NCBI GenBank assembly: GCA_029776255.1
Contig: JAKOTN010000057.1
Coordinates: forward strand, 1-50,433
DNA from: Pseudomonadota bacterium
GTDB lineage: Bacteria > Pseudomonadota > Gammaproteobacteria > Burkholderiales > Rhodocyclaceae
Direction: 5' to 3'
Length of the DNA stretch: 50,433 nucleotides
Part shown: positions 6,917-16,081 of the stretch, piece by piece
Position numbering within the stretch: the stretch's first letter is position 1
Layout of the letters: each line of letters begins with the position of its first letter
Made by a program: the position numbers and the translations under genes
The notes under the pieces: generated by a model
What the model was told of the DNA's origin: nothing
What the model saw: the letters and a program-made list of their open reading frames with translations, nothing else
Databases searched by the model: none

Positions 6917-9900
6917 ATGGACGTTCGTTTACGCGAAATTCCCTATAACTACACCTCGTTTTCCGACCGCGAAATCGTCATTCGCCTGCTTGGTCCCGGC
7001 GAGTGGGCCATTCTGGACCAGTTGCGTGGCGAACGCATCACCGGCCGCTCGGCGCGGATGCTCTACGAAGTCCTTGGCGACATCTGGGTGGCGCAGCGCA
7101 ACCCCTATCTGGAGGACGATCTGCTGGCCAACGCGCGGCGTCGCGCCGCGCTGGTGGAGGCGCTGCGTCATCGCTTGCGGGAAGTTGACAAGCGGCGTCA
7201 AGGAAACGAAAAAGTTTGGCAATTGATCGCCGCGGCCAATGCGGCGGTGAATCGTTTCGAGCGCCACTTCGACGAGACTGCGGTTCTGCGCGCCAAGGTC
7301 ACGCGGCGGCTGGCACGCCACACGCGCCGGGACAACATTGCTTTCGACGGTCTGGCACGGGTGTCGCATGTCACCGATGCCACCGACTGGCGGATCGAAT
7401 ACCCGTTCGTGGTCCTCTATCCGGATAGCGAGGACGAGGTCGCGCCACTGGTGCGCGGCTGCATCGAACTCGGTTTGACGATCATCCCGCGCGGTGGCGG
7501 TACCGGTTATACCGGCGGCGCGATTCCGCTGACACCGTTGTCGGCGGTAATCAATACCGAAAAGTTGATCGACACCGGTCCGATCGAAGAATTGCTTTTG
7601 CCGGGCTGCGATCATCCGTACGCCACCGTTCGCACCGGTGCCGGCGTGGTCACGGCGCGCGTTTCGGAAGCGGCCGCGGCGGCCGGCCGGGTTTTCGCCG
7701 TCGATCCGACTTCGGCCGAGGCATCCTGCATCGGTGGCAACGTCGCCATGAACGCGGGCGGCAAGAAGGCGGTGCTGTGGGGAACGGCTCTCGATAATCT
7801 GGCCTGGTGGAAAATGGTCGATCCGAGCGGTCACCTGATGGAAGTGACACGCATCAACCATAATTTCGGCAAGATTCACGAGCAGGCGGTGGCCCGTTTC
7901 GAGATCAAGCGTTTTCGCGGCGATGGCAAGACGCCTTACGGTGCGCCGGAGGTTCTGGAGATTCCCGGTTCGCGCTTCCGCAAGGCCGGTCTTGGCAAGG
8001 ATGTCACCGACAAATTCCTCGCCGGTTTGCCGGGCGTGCAGAAGGAAGGCACCGATGGCCTGATCGTTGCCGCTCGCTGGGTGTTGCATCGCATGCCGCC
8101 GCATACCCGCACCGTTTGCCTGGAGTTTTTCGGCCAGGTTAGGGAAGCGGTGCCGGCGATCGTCGAGATCACCGACTATTTCGCGCCCGGCGGCGGCGGT
8201 CGACAGGCGGGCGTATCGCTGGCCGGTCTGGAACACCTCGACGAACGTTACTTGCGGGCGGTCGGGTACGCCACCAAAGCCAGGCGTCGGGCGGAAACCG
8301 CCGGTCGGCCAAAAATGGTGTTGATCGGCGATATCGTTGGCCATGACGAAACGGCGGTGATGGGCGCCGCTTCGGAAGTGGTCCGGCTGTGCAACCTGCG
8401 CGGCGCCGAGGGCTTCATTGCCGTGGATGCGGAAACACGCAAGAAATTCTGGCTGGATCGCTCGCGGACCGCCGCCATCTCGCGGCACACCAACGCCTTC
8501 AAACTCAACGAAGACGTGGTGATTCCGCTGCCGCGGATGGGCGAATACTGCGATGGCATCGAACGGATCAATATCGAGCTGTCGATACGTAACAAGCTGG
8601 CGTTGTGCGATGCGTTAGTCGATTTTTTGCGCGGCGATCTGCCGGTGCACAGCGGGGCCAGCGATCTGGACAAGGAATTGCTGATCGGTGACCGTCGCGC
8701 CTTGGCGCTCGACGCCGTTGCTCGGGTGCGGACGCGCTGGCAATGGTTGCTCGATCACCTCGATCAGCCGCTGCCGGTCGTCGAGGAGCAGTTCTCCGTT
8801 CTCGGCGTCGACGCCACACCGCTGAAGAATCGGGCGCCGGAACCGACCTTGTTCCACCGCTTGCAGGACTACTCGGTGCGTGTGTCGTGGAAAAACGAAC
8901 TCAAGCCACAACTGCAAGACATTTTCGATGGCGTCGTCAGCCGGCCGGTTCTTGAGCGCATTGTCGCCATTCATGGGGAAATCCTGCGTGGCCGCTTGTT
9001 CGTCGCCTTGCACATGCACGCCGGCGACGGCAATGTGCACACCAACATTCCGGTTAACTCGGACGATTACGACATGTTGCAGGCCGCCTATGCCGCGGTC
9101 GAACGGATCATGGCGCTGGCGCGACGGCTTGACGGCGTGGTGTCCGGTGAACACGGCATCGGCATCACCAAGCTGGAGTTCTTGACCGAGGAGGAGATCC
9201 GGCCGTTCCGCGATTACAAGGCGCGAGTCGACCCGCATGGACGTTTCAACAAAGGCAAACTGTTACCGGGCGCCGATCTGGCGAACGCGTATACGCCGTC
9301 ATTTTCGCTTTTGGGTACCGAATCGTTGATCATGGAGCAATCCGAGATCGGCACCATTTCGGCGATGGTCAAGGATTGTCTGCGCTGTGGCAAATGCAAG
9401 CCGGTCTGCTCGACGCACGTGCCGCGCGCCAATCTGCTGTATTCGCCACGCAACAAGATTCTCGCCACCTCGTTGCTGATCGAGGCTTTCCTTTACGAGG
9501 AGCAGACCCGGCGCGGTGTTTCGCTGCGCCACTTCGACGAATTCAGCGATGTCGCCGACCACTGCACGGTGTGTCACAAATGCGTCAAGCCGTGTCCGGT
9601 GGATATCGATTTCGGCAATGTGTCGGTTCGCATGCGCAATCTGCTGCGCGAACAGGGCAAAAAGAAGTTCGTGCCGGCGAAAGCGGCGGCGATGGCCTTT
9701 CTGACCATGAAAGACCCGGCGACGATCAAGCTCGTTCGCCGGCTGATGATCGGCTGGGGTTATCGCGCGCAGCGCCTGGGGCACCGCGTTGTCAAATCGT
9801 TGCATCTGTCGCAGGGGCAGACCCGGATGCCGCCGACGACCTTGGGCGCGCCACCCCTTCGTGCCCAGATCATCCACTTCGTCAACAAGCCGATGCCGGC

Positions 9901-10792
9901 CGGGTTGCCAAAACGTACCGCACGTGCCTTGCTCGACATCGAAGATCACAAGATCGTGCCGGTGATTCGCGATCCGGCGAAAGTCGGCGCGGCCGATTAC
10001 GACGGCGACGCGGTGTTCTATTTCCCGGGTTGTGGCTCGGAACGCCTGTTTTCGCAGGTCGCCTTGGCCACGCAGGCGATTTTGTATGAACTCGGTACCC
10101 AGACCGTGTTGCCGCCCGGCTATCTGTGTTGCGGGTATCCGCAGACCGCCGCCGGCGACGCCGACCAGGGACTGACGATTACCACCGACAACCGTGTCCT
10201 CTTTCATCGGGTGGCCAATACCCTCAACTATCTCGACATCAAAACGGTGATCGTCTCCTGCGGCACCTGCCTGGATCAGCTCGAGAAATACCATTTCGAG
10301 AAAATTTTCCCCGGTTGTCGCCTACTCGACATTCACGAATACCTCCTCGAAAAAGGCGTCAAGCTCGACGGGATTGCCGGTTCGCGCTATCTCTACCACG
10401 ATCCCTGCCACGCGCCGATGCGCACGATCCAGGGAATCAAGGTAGTCAACAACCTGATGGGACAAACCGTGGAACTTTCCGATCGCTGCTGCGGCGAATC
10501 GGGAACCCTGGCGGTGAACCGTCCGGATATCGCCACGCAGGTGCGCTTCCGCAAACAACAGGAAATCGAGAGTGGCGCCGGCAAGCTGCGCACCGACGGT
10601 TTTGCCGGTGACCTCAAGATCCTGACCTCCTGCCCGTCGTGCCTGCAAGGTCTATCGCGCTACAACGACGACGCCGGCACCACAGCCGACTACATCGTCG
10701 TCGAGATGGTCAAACGTCTGCTGGGCGACGATTGGCTGATAAGTTATGTCGAGAAGGTCAACAAAGGCGGCATCGAGCGCGTGTTGTTGTAA
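6917..10792 (+). CDS. DUF3683-type FAD-linked oxidase fused to a 4Fe-4S reductase (GlcD/GlcF or D-lactate dehydrogenase type)
   Basis: A single chain of about 1291 residues combines an N-terminal DUF3683-like segment ([20 protein letters not shown]), an FAD-binding PCMH domain ([11 protein letters not shown], ~190), an FAD-oxidase C-terminal domain ([14 protein letters not shown] and GEHGIGITK), two 4Fe-4S motifs ([11 protein letters not shown] ~821; [12 protein letters not shown] ~883) and two CCG domains ([11 protein letters not shown] ~1071; [11 protein letters not shown] ~1190). The FAD part resembles GlcD/D-lactate dehydrogenase and the rear part GlcF/heterodisulfide-reductase subunits. 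It probably oxidises a 2-hydroxy acid and passes electrons to the quinone pool; the substrate is not predictable. GGCGGGGA six bases before the ATG at 6917 supports this start over 6887. It is transcribed alone, divergent from the adhesin operon. Confidence 0.9.
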   Translation: MDVRLREIPYNYTSFSDREIVIRLLGPGEWAILDQLRGERITGRSARMLYEVLGDIWVAQRNPYLEDDLLANARRRAALVEALRHRLREVDKRRQGNEKVWQLIAAANAAVNRFERHFDETAVLRAKVTRRLARHTRRDNIAFDGLARVSHVTDATDWRIEYPFVVLYPDSEDEVAPLVRGCIELGLTIIPRGGGTGYTGGAIPLTPLSAVINTEKLIDTGPIEELLLPGCDHPYATVRTGAGVVTARVSEAAAAAGRVFAVDPTSAEASCIGGNVAMNAGGKKAVLWGTALDNLAWWKMVDPSGHLMEVTRINHNFGKIHEQAVARFEIKRFRGDGKTPYGAPEVLEIPGSRFRKAGLGKDVTDKFLAGLPGVQKEGTDGLIVAARWVLHRMPPHTRTVCLEFFGQVREAVPAIVEITDYFAPGGGGRQAGVSLAGLEHLDERYLRAVGYATKARRRAETAGRPKMVLIGDIVGHDETAVMGAASEVVRLCNLRGAEGFIAVDAETRKKFWLDRSRTAAISRHTNAFKLNEDVVIPLPRMGEYCDGIERINIELSIRNKLALCDALVDFLRGDLPVHSGASDLDKELLIGDRRALALDAVARVRTRWQWLLDHLDQPLPVVEEQFSVLGVDATPLKNRAPEPTLFHRLQDYSVRVSWKNELKPQLQDIFDGVVSRPVLERIVAIHGEILRGRLFVALHMHAGDGNVHTNIPVNSDDYDMLQAAYAAVERIMALARRLDGVVSGEHGIGITKLEFLTEEEIRPFRDYKARVDPHGRFNKGKLLPGADLANAYTPSFSLLGTESLIMEQSEIGTISAMVKDCLRCGKCKPVCSTHVPRANLLYSPRNKILATSLLIEAFLYEEQTRRGVSLRHFDEFSDVADHCTVCHKCVKPCPVDIDFGNVSVRMRNLLREQGKKKFVPAKAAAMAFLTMKDPATIKLVRRLMIGWGYRAQRLGHRVVKSLHLSQGQTRMPPTTLGAPPLRAQIIHFVNKPMPAGLPKRTARALLDIEDHKIVPVIRDPAKVGAADYDGDAVFYFPGCGSERLFSQVALATQAILYELGTQTVLPPGYLCCGYPQTAAGDADQGLTITTDNRVLFHRVANTLNYLDIKTVIVSCGTCLDQLEKYHFEKIFPGCRLLDIHEYLLEKGVKLDGIAGSRYLYHDPCHAPMRTIQGIKVVNNLMGQTVELSDRCCGESGTLAVNRPDIATQVRFRKQQEIESGAGKLRTDGFAGDLKILTSCPSCLQGLSRYNDDAGTTADYIVVEMVKRLLGDDWLISYVEKVNKGGIERVLL

Positions 10793-10926
10793 TTTTTTCA
10801 ATGGGAACGAGGCGCGTAACTATTTGTCAGATCGGTGTTTTTTCTATTTGATTCTGTCTTTTGAAAGTGAATTGATACTATTGTCATTCCCCGTCTCGTG
10901 GCGCTTTAGCCCTTTGTCACCTTGTC

Positions 10927-10979
10927 CGTGACCTATTTCCTGGTGGTCGCTGGCTCTGCCGCTTATCGTATAGGTCACG
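10927..10979 (+). promoter_or_regulatory. 10-bp inverted repeat in the HIT-gene leader
   Basis: CGTGACCTAT at 10927-10936 is exactly complementary to ATAGGTCACG at 10970-10979, with 33 bases between them. A shorter GTCAC/GTGAC pair overlaps the left arm. The element ends about 40 bases before the HIT start. It could be a leader stem-loop or a split operator. Confidence 0.4.
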
Positions 10980-11017
10980 ACGGCACATTTGCGTCGGGAT
11001 GTCAATAGGGGGTGGAC

Positions 11018-11455
11018 GTGGGCGAAAATGCTGGTCTTGATTATTGCGAGCTTTGTGGTTCTCCAGGTGGGGAGGTTGTCTGGGAAAACGGCTTGTGTCG
11101 CGTGGTGATGGTTGATGACCAAGAGTATCCCGGTTTTTGTAGAGTGATTCTGCATCGCCATTTGCGCGAAATGACCGATTTGACGCAAAAAGAGCGCGCT
11201 CAGCTAATGAATGTTCTTTTCGCGGTTGAGCACGCTGTCCGCTATTTGTATCAACCCGACAAGATCAACCTCGCGAGTTTGGGGAATATGACCCCGCACG
11301 TGCATTGGCATTTGATTCCCCGCTGGCGCGACGACCGGCATTTCCCGTATCCTGTGTGGGCGACACCGCAACGGGCGCACACACCGCAGAGGCAGCGGAT
11401 AAACGGACGGCAATTGGGCGATCAAATCATCGCCGCGATGCGTACGACTGTTTGA
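11018..11455 (+). CDS. HIT-family protein (histidine-triad hydrolase)
   Basis: This small protein of ~145 residues carries the triad HVHWHLIPRW near residue 93, the active site of HIT nucleotide hydrolases/transferases, after the CELC motif near the N-terminus (possible zinc ligands) and the family segment GFCRVILHRHLREM. Such enzymes act on nucleoside phosphoramidates, Ap4A or related dinucleotides. The physiological substrate is unknown. AGGGGG at 11007-11012 is best spaced for the GTG at 11018; another GTG at 11012 overlaps the ribosome site. The PilZ-like gene follows within about 60 bases on the same strand, so the two may be co-transcribed. Confidence 0.88.
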   Translation: MGENAGLDYCELCGSPGGEVVWENGLCRVVMVDDQEYPGFCRVILHRHLREMTDLTQKERAQLMNVLFAVEHAVRYLYQPDKINLASLGNMTPHVHWHLIPRWRDDRHFPYPVWATPQRAHTPQRQRINGRQLGDQIIAAMRTTV

Positions 11456-11485
11456 TCACTCTCCTTGAGCGTTGCCAGGGGCGAT

Positions 11486-11530
11486 ATGACCACAATCTTC
11501 AACGACACCCTTGGCGATGGATACCGCTGA
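11486..11530 (+). other. Possible 14-codon mini-ORF overlapping the start of the next gene
   Basis: AGGGG lies just before the ATG at 11486. The frame runs 14 codons and ends in TGA at 11528-11530, inside the following gene, whose ATG at 11517 has no obvious ribosome-binding site. This could be a coupling leader. Alternatively it is the original start of the larger gene, displaced by a one-base frameshift. Confidence 0.3.
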
Positions 11531-13091
11531 CCCGCATCCCGGATTTCAGATTCTTTCCCGACTTTCGTTGGCGAATCTAGCGCGGGCCCGCGTAGATCTC
11601 GATTATCTGCTCGATAGTGTATTGGCGGCGCCTCCGGCTGCCGACGTCTACCTGCAACTGCTCGAGCAGGCGCGTTTGCCGCTCGGATTCATTCAAGATC
11701 ATCTTGCGCAATCCTACGCCAACAAATCGCTACCGCTGGATGAAAATGAGGAAGAGGTTTTTCAGCGTGTGGTAGCGATGTGGCGCAAGATTTCTTTTCT
11801 TTACGCCGATTGCGCGCGAAAGCATCACTGGTCGTCGGGCAATGGGAATGCCGAACGGGCGGCACTGATTTTCCATCGCTGTATTTATTACAACGGTATG
11901 GCTGTTTTTGAGCACCATCGTGCGCGCCGGACGTTGCCCGCCGGTCTATGGCTCGAACTTCACCGCTATTACGCAAATGCCGAAAAATGGGGACTCGCGA
12001 CTATTTTTGTTCCGGATGCGCTTGATCACATTGCGCGCGGATCGCATTGCGCGGCGCTGGTCGCAGGATTGATTCTCGTCGAACTCGCGGGCTCCTACAG
12101 TTTGCCGGTCCGCGATCTGATGCTGGTTCGGCGCTGGTCGATCCAATGGGCTCATTTGGTAGCCATCCACCCGTTCGGACCGGAGGAGGCATTGCCATTA
12201 TTGGTCATCGATCTGGGTCAAGACTCCGGGCTGTCCGTGATGCCGGATCGCACGCGGCGGGAAAATCTGCGGCGACTCGATGTCTCCCTCCTAAGGCAGC
12301 GGATCGGTCATGTGCGAAGCCTGTTGAAGGAAAACATCATTCCTACGGAGTTTGTGGCCGATAACGATTATTCCGCCGAGCACTACGGCCGATTGCTCAA
12401 GAATCTTGCCAGACCGTGGTCGCTTTTTCGTCCCGCTCGTGCTTATCGCCGTCACAAGGCGAGTGGGCCGTCGAAAATCTGTGCGGGAATCGAGGCCATA
12501 CACTATTTTGTCTCTGGTAAGGAATTCGCTCAGCCGGTGGAGGCGAATCTCTACTCGCGGCAGGATTTCGAGGCGTTATTTGCTTTTCGTCGCACGATCC
12601 AGACCACGCAACCCATGGTATATCTTCAGGGGTCTATGGGATTGGCTTGCGAAACCTGGGAAATGCTTGATCAGAGCGCGACCGGTTTTCGATTGATGCG
12701 CGCATCCTTCGGCAGGCGAATCGAGCCGGGGCAATTGCTAGCCATTCGTGCCGGCGACAGTGAGGCATATTTATTGGTCACGGTGGCATGGTTGATGCAG
12801 GAGCAAACTGGCGCTCTGCTGGCTGGCCTTGCCGCACTCCCGGGTAAGCCGCAAGCCGTTGCCGTTCGACGGGTATGGCAACAGTCCGAGAGCGCCGTGC
12901 CGTTCGAAAGAGGTTTTCTCTTGCCCGCCGTACCCGCGATCAATGCCGAGCAAACGATCATTCTGCCGCCAGGGTGGTTTCACCCTAATTCCCTGGTGGA
13001 GGTCTACACTGACAAAAGTTGGTGTGTCAGATTGGTGCGTCTGTTGGCGGACGGTCCGGATTTCGAACGTGCGACGTTTGTCGCCTCGTGA
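11517..13091 (+). CDS. Conserved-type protein with a PilZ-like C-terminal domain
   Basis: The protein has about 524 residues. I do not recognise the first ~370 residues as a named domain; they are helical in character and rich in Arg/Leu/Ala. Residues ~375-450 read like a divergent PilZ domain, with GFRLMRASFGRRIEPGQLLA, then VAWLMQEQTGALLAGLAALP and a later VRRVW. The usual RxxxR and DxSxxG c-di-GMP residues are not clearly present, so binding is uncertain. No signal peptide or membrane helix is seen, so it is probably cytoplasmic. It follows the HIT gene and precedes pilMNOPQ, compatible with but not proof of a link to pilus control. The start is uncertain: ATG 11517 is chosen, TTG 11511 is in frame, and an SD-equipped ATG at 11486 lies in another frame. 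Confidence 0.6.
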   Translation: MDTADPHPGFQILSRLSLANLARARVDLDYLLDSVLAAPPAADVYLQLLEQARLPLGFIQDHLAQSYANKSLPLDENEEEVFQRVVAMWRKISFLYADCARKHHWSSGNGNAERAALIFHRCIYYNGMAVFEHHRARRTLPAGLWLELHRYYANAEKWGLATIFVPDALDHIARGSHCAALVAGLILVELAGSYSLPVRDLMLVRRWSIQWAHLVAIHPFGPEEALPLLVIDLGQDSGLSVMPDRTRRENLRRLDVSLLRQRIGHVRSLLKENIIPTEFVADNDYSAEHYGRLLKNLARPWSLFRPARAYRRHKASGPSKICAGIEAIHYFVSGKEFAQPVEANLYSRQDFEALFAFRRTIQTTQPMVYLQGSMGLACETWEMLDQSATGFRLMRASFGRRIEPGQLLAIRAGDSEAYLLVTVAWLMQEQTGALLAGLAALPGKPQAVAVRRVWQQSESAVPFERGFLLPAVPAINAEQTIILPPGWFHPNSLVEVYTDKSWCVRLVRLLADGPDFERATFVAS

Positions 13092-13121
13092 TCCGTGGAG
13101 GCGTGGTATTGGAAATATAGC

Positions 13122-13171
13122 TTTACACACCTGGTGCTTGTTGTTAGCATCTAAGGCAAAATGTCTATAAT
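13122..13171 (+). promoter_or_regulatory. Two candidate promoters upstream of pilM
   Basis: TTTACA (13122-13127) and TAGCAT (13145-13150) are 17 bp apart. A perfect TATAAT follows at 13166-13171 with only a weak -35 (TGTTAG, 18 bp upstream). Either would give a short leader for pilMNOPQ. The surrounding 60 bases are distinctly AT-rich. Confidence 0.5.
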
Positions 13172-13219
13172 TCAGATAACTACAAATTAAACAAAGCTTT
13201 TTTCGCGAGGGGTGGCGAT

Positions 13220-14299
13220 TTGCGGCTTGATTTTTCGATCTTTAATCCCAAAGCCCGTTCACTGATTGGTCTCGACATCAGTTCGTCGTCGGTGAAGATG
13301 GTCGAGTTGGCAGGCGATGGTAAGGGGGCTTACCGCGTCGAACGTTACGCGATTGAGGTGTTGGCCAGGGATGTCGTGTCGGACGGCAATATCGTCAATC
13401 TCGAGGCTGCGGCGGAGTCCGTCAGGCGGGCGTGGAAGAAGCTCGCGACATCGACGCGGCATGTGGCCATTGCCTTGCCGGCGTCGCATGTGATTACCAA
13501 AAAAATCATCGTCGCCGCCGGACAGCGAGAAGAAGACCTGGAAGTGTTGGTCGAGTCCGAGGCGAACCAGTACATTCCCTTTCCACTAGAAGAAGTCAAC
13601 CTTGATTTTCAAGTCTTGGGGCCGGCGCCGTCTTCCCCGGACGAGATTGAGGTTCTGATCGCCGCCTCTCGCAAGGAAAAAGTGGAGGATCGCGTTGCTG
13701 TCGCGGAATCGGCCGGCCTTAAACCGGTGGTGCTGGATGTGGAGTCCTATGCGGTCTTGGCGGCCTTCGAGTTGATCGAAAAGCAGCTCCCTAATGGTGG
13801 TCGGGGTCAAATCATCGCCTTGGTCGATATCGGCGCCAACGTAATGAATCTGAACGTTTTTCGCGATGGTCAACAGCTTTATGTTCGTGAGCAGGCATTT
13901 GGCGGCAATCAACTGACGCAGGATATCTCGCGTGCTTTCGGGATGAGTTTCGAGGAAGCCGAGGCGGAGAAACGTCGCAACAATCTACCGGAAAAGTATG
14001 AATCGGAGCTTCAGCGGCCATTTCTTGAATCCTTGGCCTTGGAGTTGTCACGCGCGCTGCAATTTTTCTTTACGTCTACCCAATTCAATCAGATCGACCA
14101 TATCGTTTTAGCGGGTGGTTGTGCCGTCATGGCGGGGGTCGACGAAATCGTCGCCGCGCGTACGCAGATTGATACGATTGTTGCCAATCCGTTCGTCGGC
14201 ATGTTGTTGTCCGATCGCGTACGCGATAAGAGTTTGCAGGCCGATGCGTCGTCCTTGATGGCTGCTTGTGGTTTGGCGCTACGGAGGTTCGACGCATGA
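13220..14299 (+). CDS. pilM: Type IV pilus inner-membrane platform ATPase-like protein PilM
   Basis: The protein has 359 residues and an actin/FtsA-like fold: LIGLDISSSSVKMVEL at the N-terminus and IIALVDIGANVMNLNVF as the second phosphate loop. PilM is cytoplasmic and binds the N-terminal tail of PilN to organise the pilus alignment complex. Translation appears to start at a TTG (13220) seven bases after GAGGGG (13207-13212). No ATG fits, because the PilM N-terminus begins right there (RLDFSIFNPKARSLIGLDIS). First gene of pilMNOPQ, with its stop overlapping the pilN ATG. Confidence 0.97.
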   Translation: MRLDFSIFNPKARSLIGLDISSSSVKMVELAGDGKGAYRVERYAIEVLARDVVSDGNIVNLEAAAESVRRAWKKLATSTRHVAIALPASHVITKKIIVAAGQREEDLEVLVESEANQYIPFPLEEVNLDFQVLGPAPSSPDEIEVLIAASRKEKVEDRVAVAESAGLKPVVLDVESYAVLAAFELIEKQLPNGGRGQIIALVDIGANVMNLNVFRDGQQLYVREQAFGGNQLTQDISRAFGMSFEEAEAEKRRNNLPEKYESELQRPFLESLALELSRALQFFFTSTQFNQIDHIVLAGGCAVMAGVDEIVAARTQIDTIVANPFVGMLLSDRVRDKSLQADASSLMAACGLALRRFDA

Positions 14300-14898
14300 T
14301 ACGCATCAACCTTCTCCCTCATCGGGAAGAAAAGCGCAAGGCAAGGCGACAGCAGTTTTTTGCCTTGCTCGGTTTGGTTACAGTGCTGGCAAGCCTGATT
14401 GTTTTTCTGATTTATTCGATCATCGGTGGATATATCGCCGCGCAGGAGGCCAGGAACGACTTCCTGAAAAAAGAAATCGCCGTTCTTGATAAACAAATCG
14501 ATCAGATCAAGAAGCTGAAAGAACAAAGTGATGCCTTGATGGAGCGGAAGCGGATCATTGAATCCCTGCAGCGAGACCGCGCTGAGGCGGTGCGTTTATT
14601 GAGCGAGCTGGCCAAGCAAATGCCGGAAGGAGTTTATGTCCGGTCGCTCAAGCAGGAAGGGCAAAAAATTTTCCTCAACGGATTCGCGCAGTCCAGCGCG
14701 CGGGTATCTACCCTGATGCGCAATATTGAGGCTTCTCCTTGGCTTGAAAAACCAGTCTTGGTTGAGATCAAAGCTGCTGCCGTGGATAAGCGCCGTTTGA
14801 ACGAATTCAGTCTGAATCTCTCTTTGAAGCGGGCCGTCATTGAGTCGGCGGCTATTCCGAAAAGCGCGAACCCCGCTACGAAAGGAGGGGGGAAATGA
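14296..14898 (+). CDS. pilN: Type IV pilus assembly protein PilN
   Basis: This 200-residue bitopic inner-membrane protein begins with MIRINLLPHREEKRKARR, the conserved PilM-binding INLLP motif, followed by one membrane helix (FALLGLVTVLASLIVFLIYS) and a periplasmic coiled-coil plus ferredoxin-like domain that pairs with PilO. The ATG at 14296 overlaps the pilM TGA (ATGA); an earlier in-frame GTG lies inside pilM and would add ten residues before the INLLP motif. Confidence 0.97.
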   Translation: MIRINLLPHREEKRKARRQQFFALLGLVTVLASLIVFLIYSIIGGYIAAQEARNDFLKKEIAVLDKQIDQIKKLKEQSDALMERKRIIESLQRDRAEAVRLLSELAKQMPEGVYVRSLKQEGQKIFLNGFAQSSARVSTLMRNIEASPWLEKPVLVEIKAAAVDKRRLNEFSLNLSLKRAVIESAAIPKSANPATKGGGK

Positions 14899-15569
14899 AA
14901 ACCCCGAAATTTCCGGCGGTAGACTTCCAAGCGACACTAAGAGATTTTCAGAATCTCAATCCAAAAGATGTTGGGGCTTGGCCGCTGGCGCCCAGGATTG
15001 CTGTTTTGCTTGGCGGTTTTGTCGTTATTCTAATCGCCGGCTGGTGGTTCTGGTGGTCGGAGCAGTTGGATATGCTGGAAAGCAAACGGCAGGGAGAGGT
15101 GAAGTTGCGCGATGAGTACACGTTCAAGAAAAGCCAGGCAGTCAATCTCGATCTCTATGTTCAGCAACTTAATGAAATTGATCGTTCATTCGGTGCGTTA
15201 TTGAAACAATTACCAAACAAGTCCGAAGTCGAAGCGCTATTGGTTGAAATAAATCAAGCTGGCTTGGGAAGGGGCCTGCAGTTCGAATTGTTTAAGCCTG
15301 GTGCTGAACAAATCAAGGATTTTTACGCCGAGCTTCCCATAGACGTCCGAATTACAGGGACTTATCATGATTTCGGCGCTTTCGCGGGGGATATCGGTAA
15401 ATTGTCGAGAATCGTCACCCTGAACAATATCTCGATTACTCAGAATTCCCAGTCCAAGGACGGATCATTGACGATGGACGCTGTTACCAAAACATTCCGT
15501 TACCTTGACGAGGAAGAGCTGGCGGCGAAGAAAAAAGCCGCCAAGGCGGCGAAGGAAGGGAAGAAATGA
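14895..15569 (+). CDS. pilO: Type IV pilus assembly protein PilO
   Basis: The protein has 224 residues, with an amphipathic cytoplasmic tail, one membrane helix (PRIAVLLGGFVVILIAGWWF), a coiled-coil and a periplasmic ferredoxin-like domain. It heterodimerises with PilN and contacts PilP. The C-terminus ends in an unusually Lys/Ala-rich tail. The gene overlaps pilN and pilP by four bases each, so all three should be translated in step. Confidence 0.96.
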   Translation: MKTPKFPAVDFQATLRDFQNLNPKDVGAWPLAPRIAVLLGGFVVILIAGWWFWWSEQLDMLESKRQGEVKLRDEYTFKKSQAVNLDLYVQQLNEIDRSFGALLKQLPNKSEVEALLVEINQAGLGRGLQFELFKPGAEQIKDFYAELPIDVRITGTYHDFGAFAGDIGKLSRIVTLNNISITQNSQSKDGSLTMDAVTKTFRYLDEEELAAKKKAAKAAKEGKK

Positions 15570-16081
15570 GGAAGCTTCCCATCCTGTTGACTATCCTTGT
15601 ACTTGTTGCGTGTTCCTCTGACGATAATGACGAGTTGCGAGCGTGGATGGCCTCCGTCGCACAAGACGCTAGGGGAAGAATTCCTCCTCTGCCGGTGGTC
15701 GAGCCGTACCAACCGGTTTCTTATGATGTGGGTGGCCTTATCGATCCATTTAAGCCAGCGAAGATTGCGCCAGAAGAAAGTAAAGGCGGTGGCGGTTTCC
15801 GGCCCGATCTCGATCGACCGAAAGAGCCGCTCGAAGCCTACCCGCTTGAGTCGCTCAAATATGTCGGAGTGATGACCCGGAAAAAAATTTCATACGCGAT
15901 CATTCAGGTCGACGGTTCGTTGTATCAAGTCAAGATCGGGAATTACATGGGGCAAAATTTCGGTGTTGTGGTTGGCGTTTCAGAGGCGGAAGTGACTTTA
16001 CGAGAGCTTGTTCAGGATTCCACGGGTGATTGGGTGGAAAAAACCAGCGCCTTGTTGTTGCAGGAGAAGGGGGCGAAATAA
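15566..16081 (+). CDS. pilP: Type IV pilus lipoprotein PilP
   Basis: The protein has 171 residues with a lipoprotein signal peptide ending in LVAC (Cys16). Its periplasmic part includes the PilP core segment LESLKYVGVMTRKKISYAII and GNYMGQNFGVVVGVSEAEV. PilP joins the PilNO complex to the secretin PilQ. The stop codon is directly followed by the pilQ ATG with no gap. Confidence 0.96.
   Translation: MRKLPILLTILVLVACSSDDNDELRAWMASVAQDARGRIPPLPVVEPYQPVSYDVGGLIDPFKPAKIAPEESKGGGGFRPDLDRPKEPLEAYPLESLKYVGVMTRKKISYAIIQVDGSLYQVKIGNYMGQNFGVVVGVSEAEVTLRELVQDSTGDWVEKTSALLLQEKGAK

Noticed and set aside
6929-8488. 519-codon minus-strand open frame
   Set aside because: It lies wholly antisense to the FAD/Fe-S oxidoreductase, whose motifs are unambiguous.
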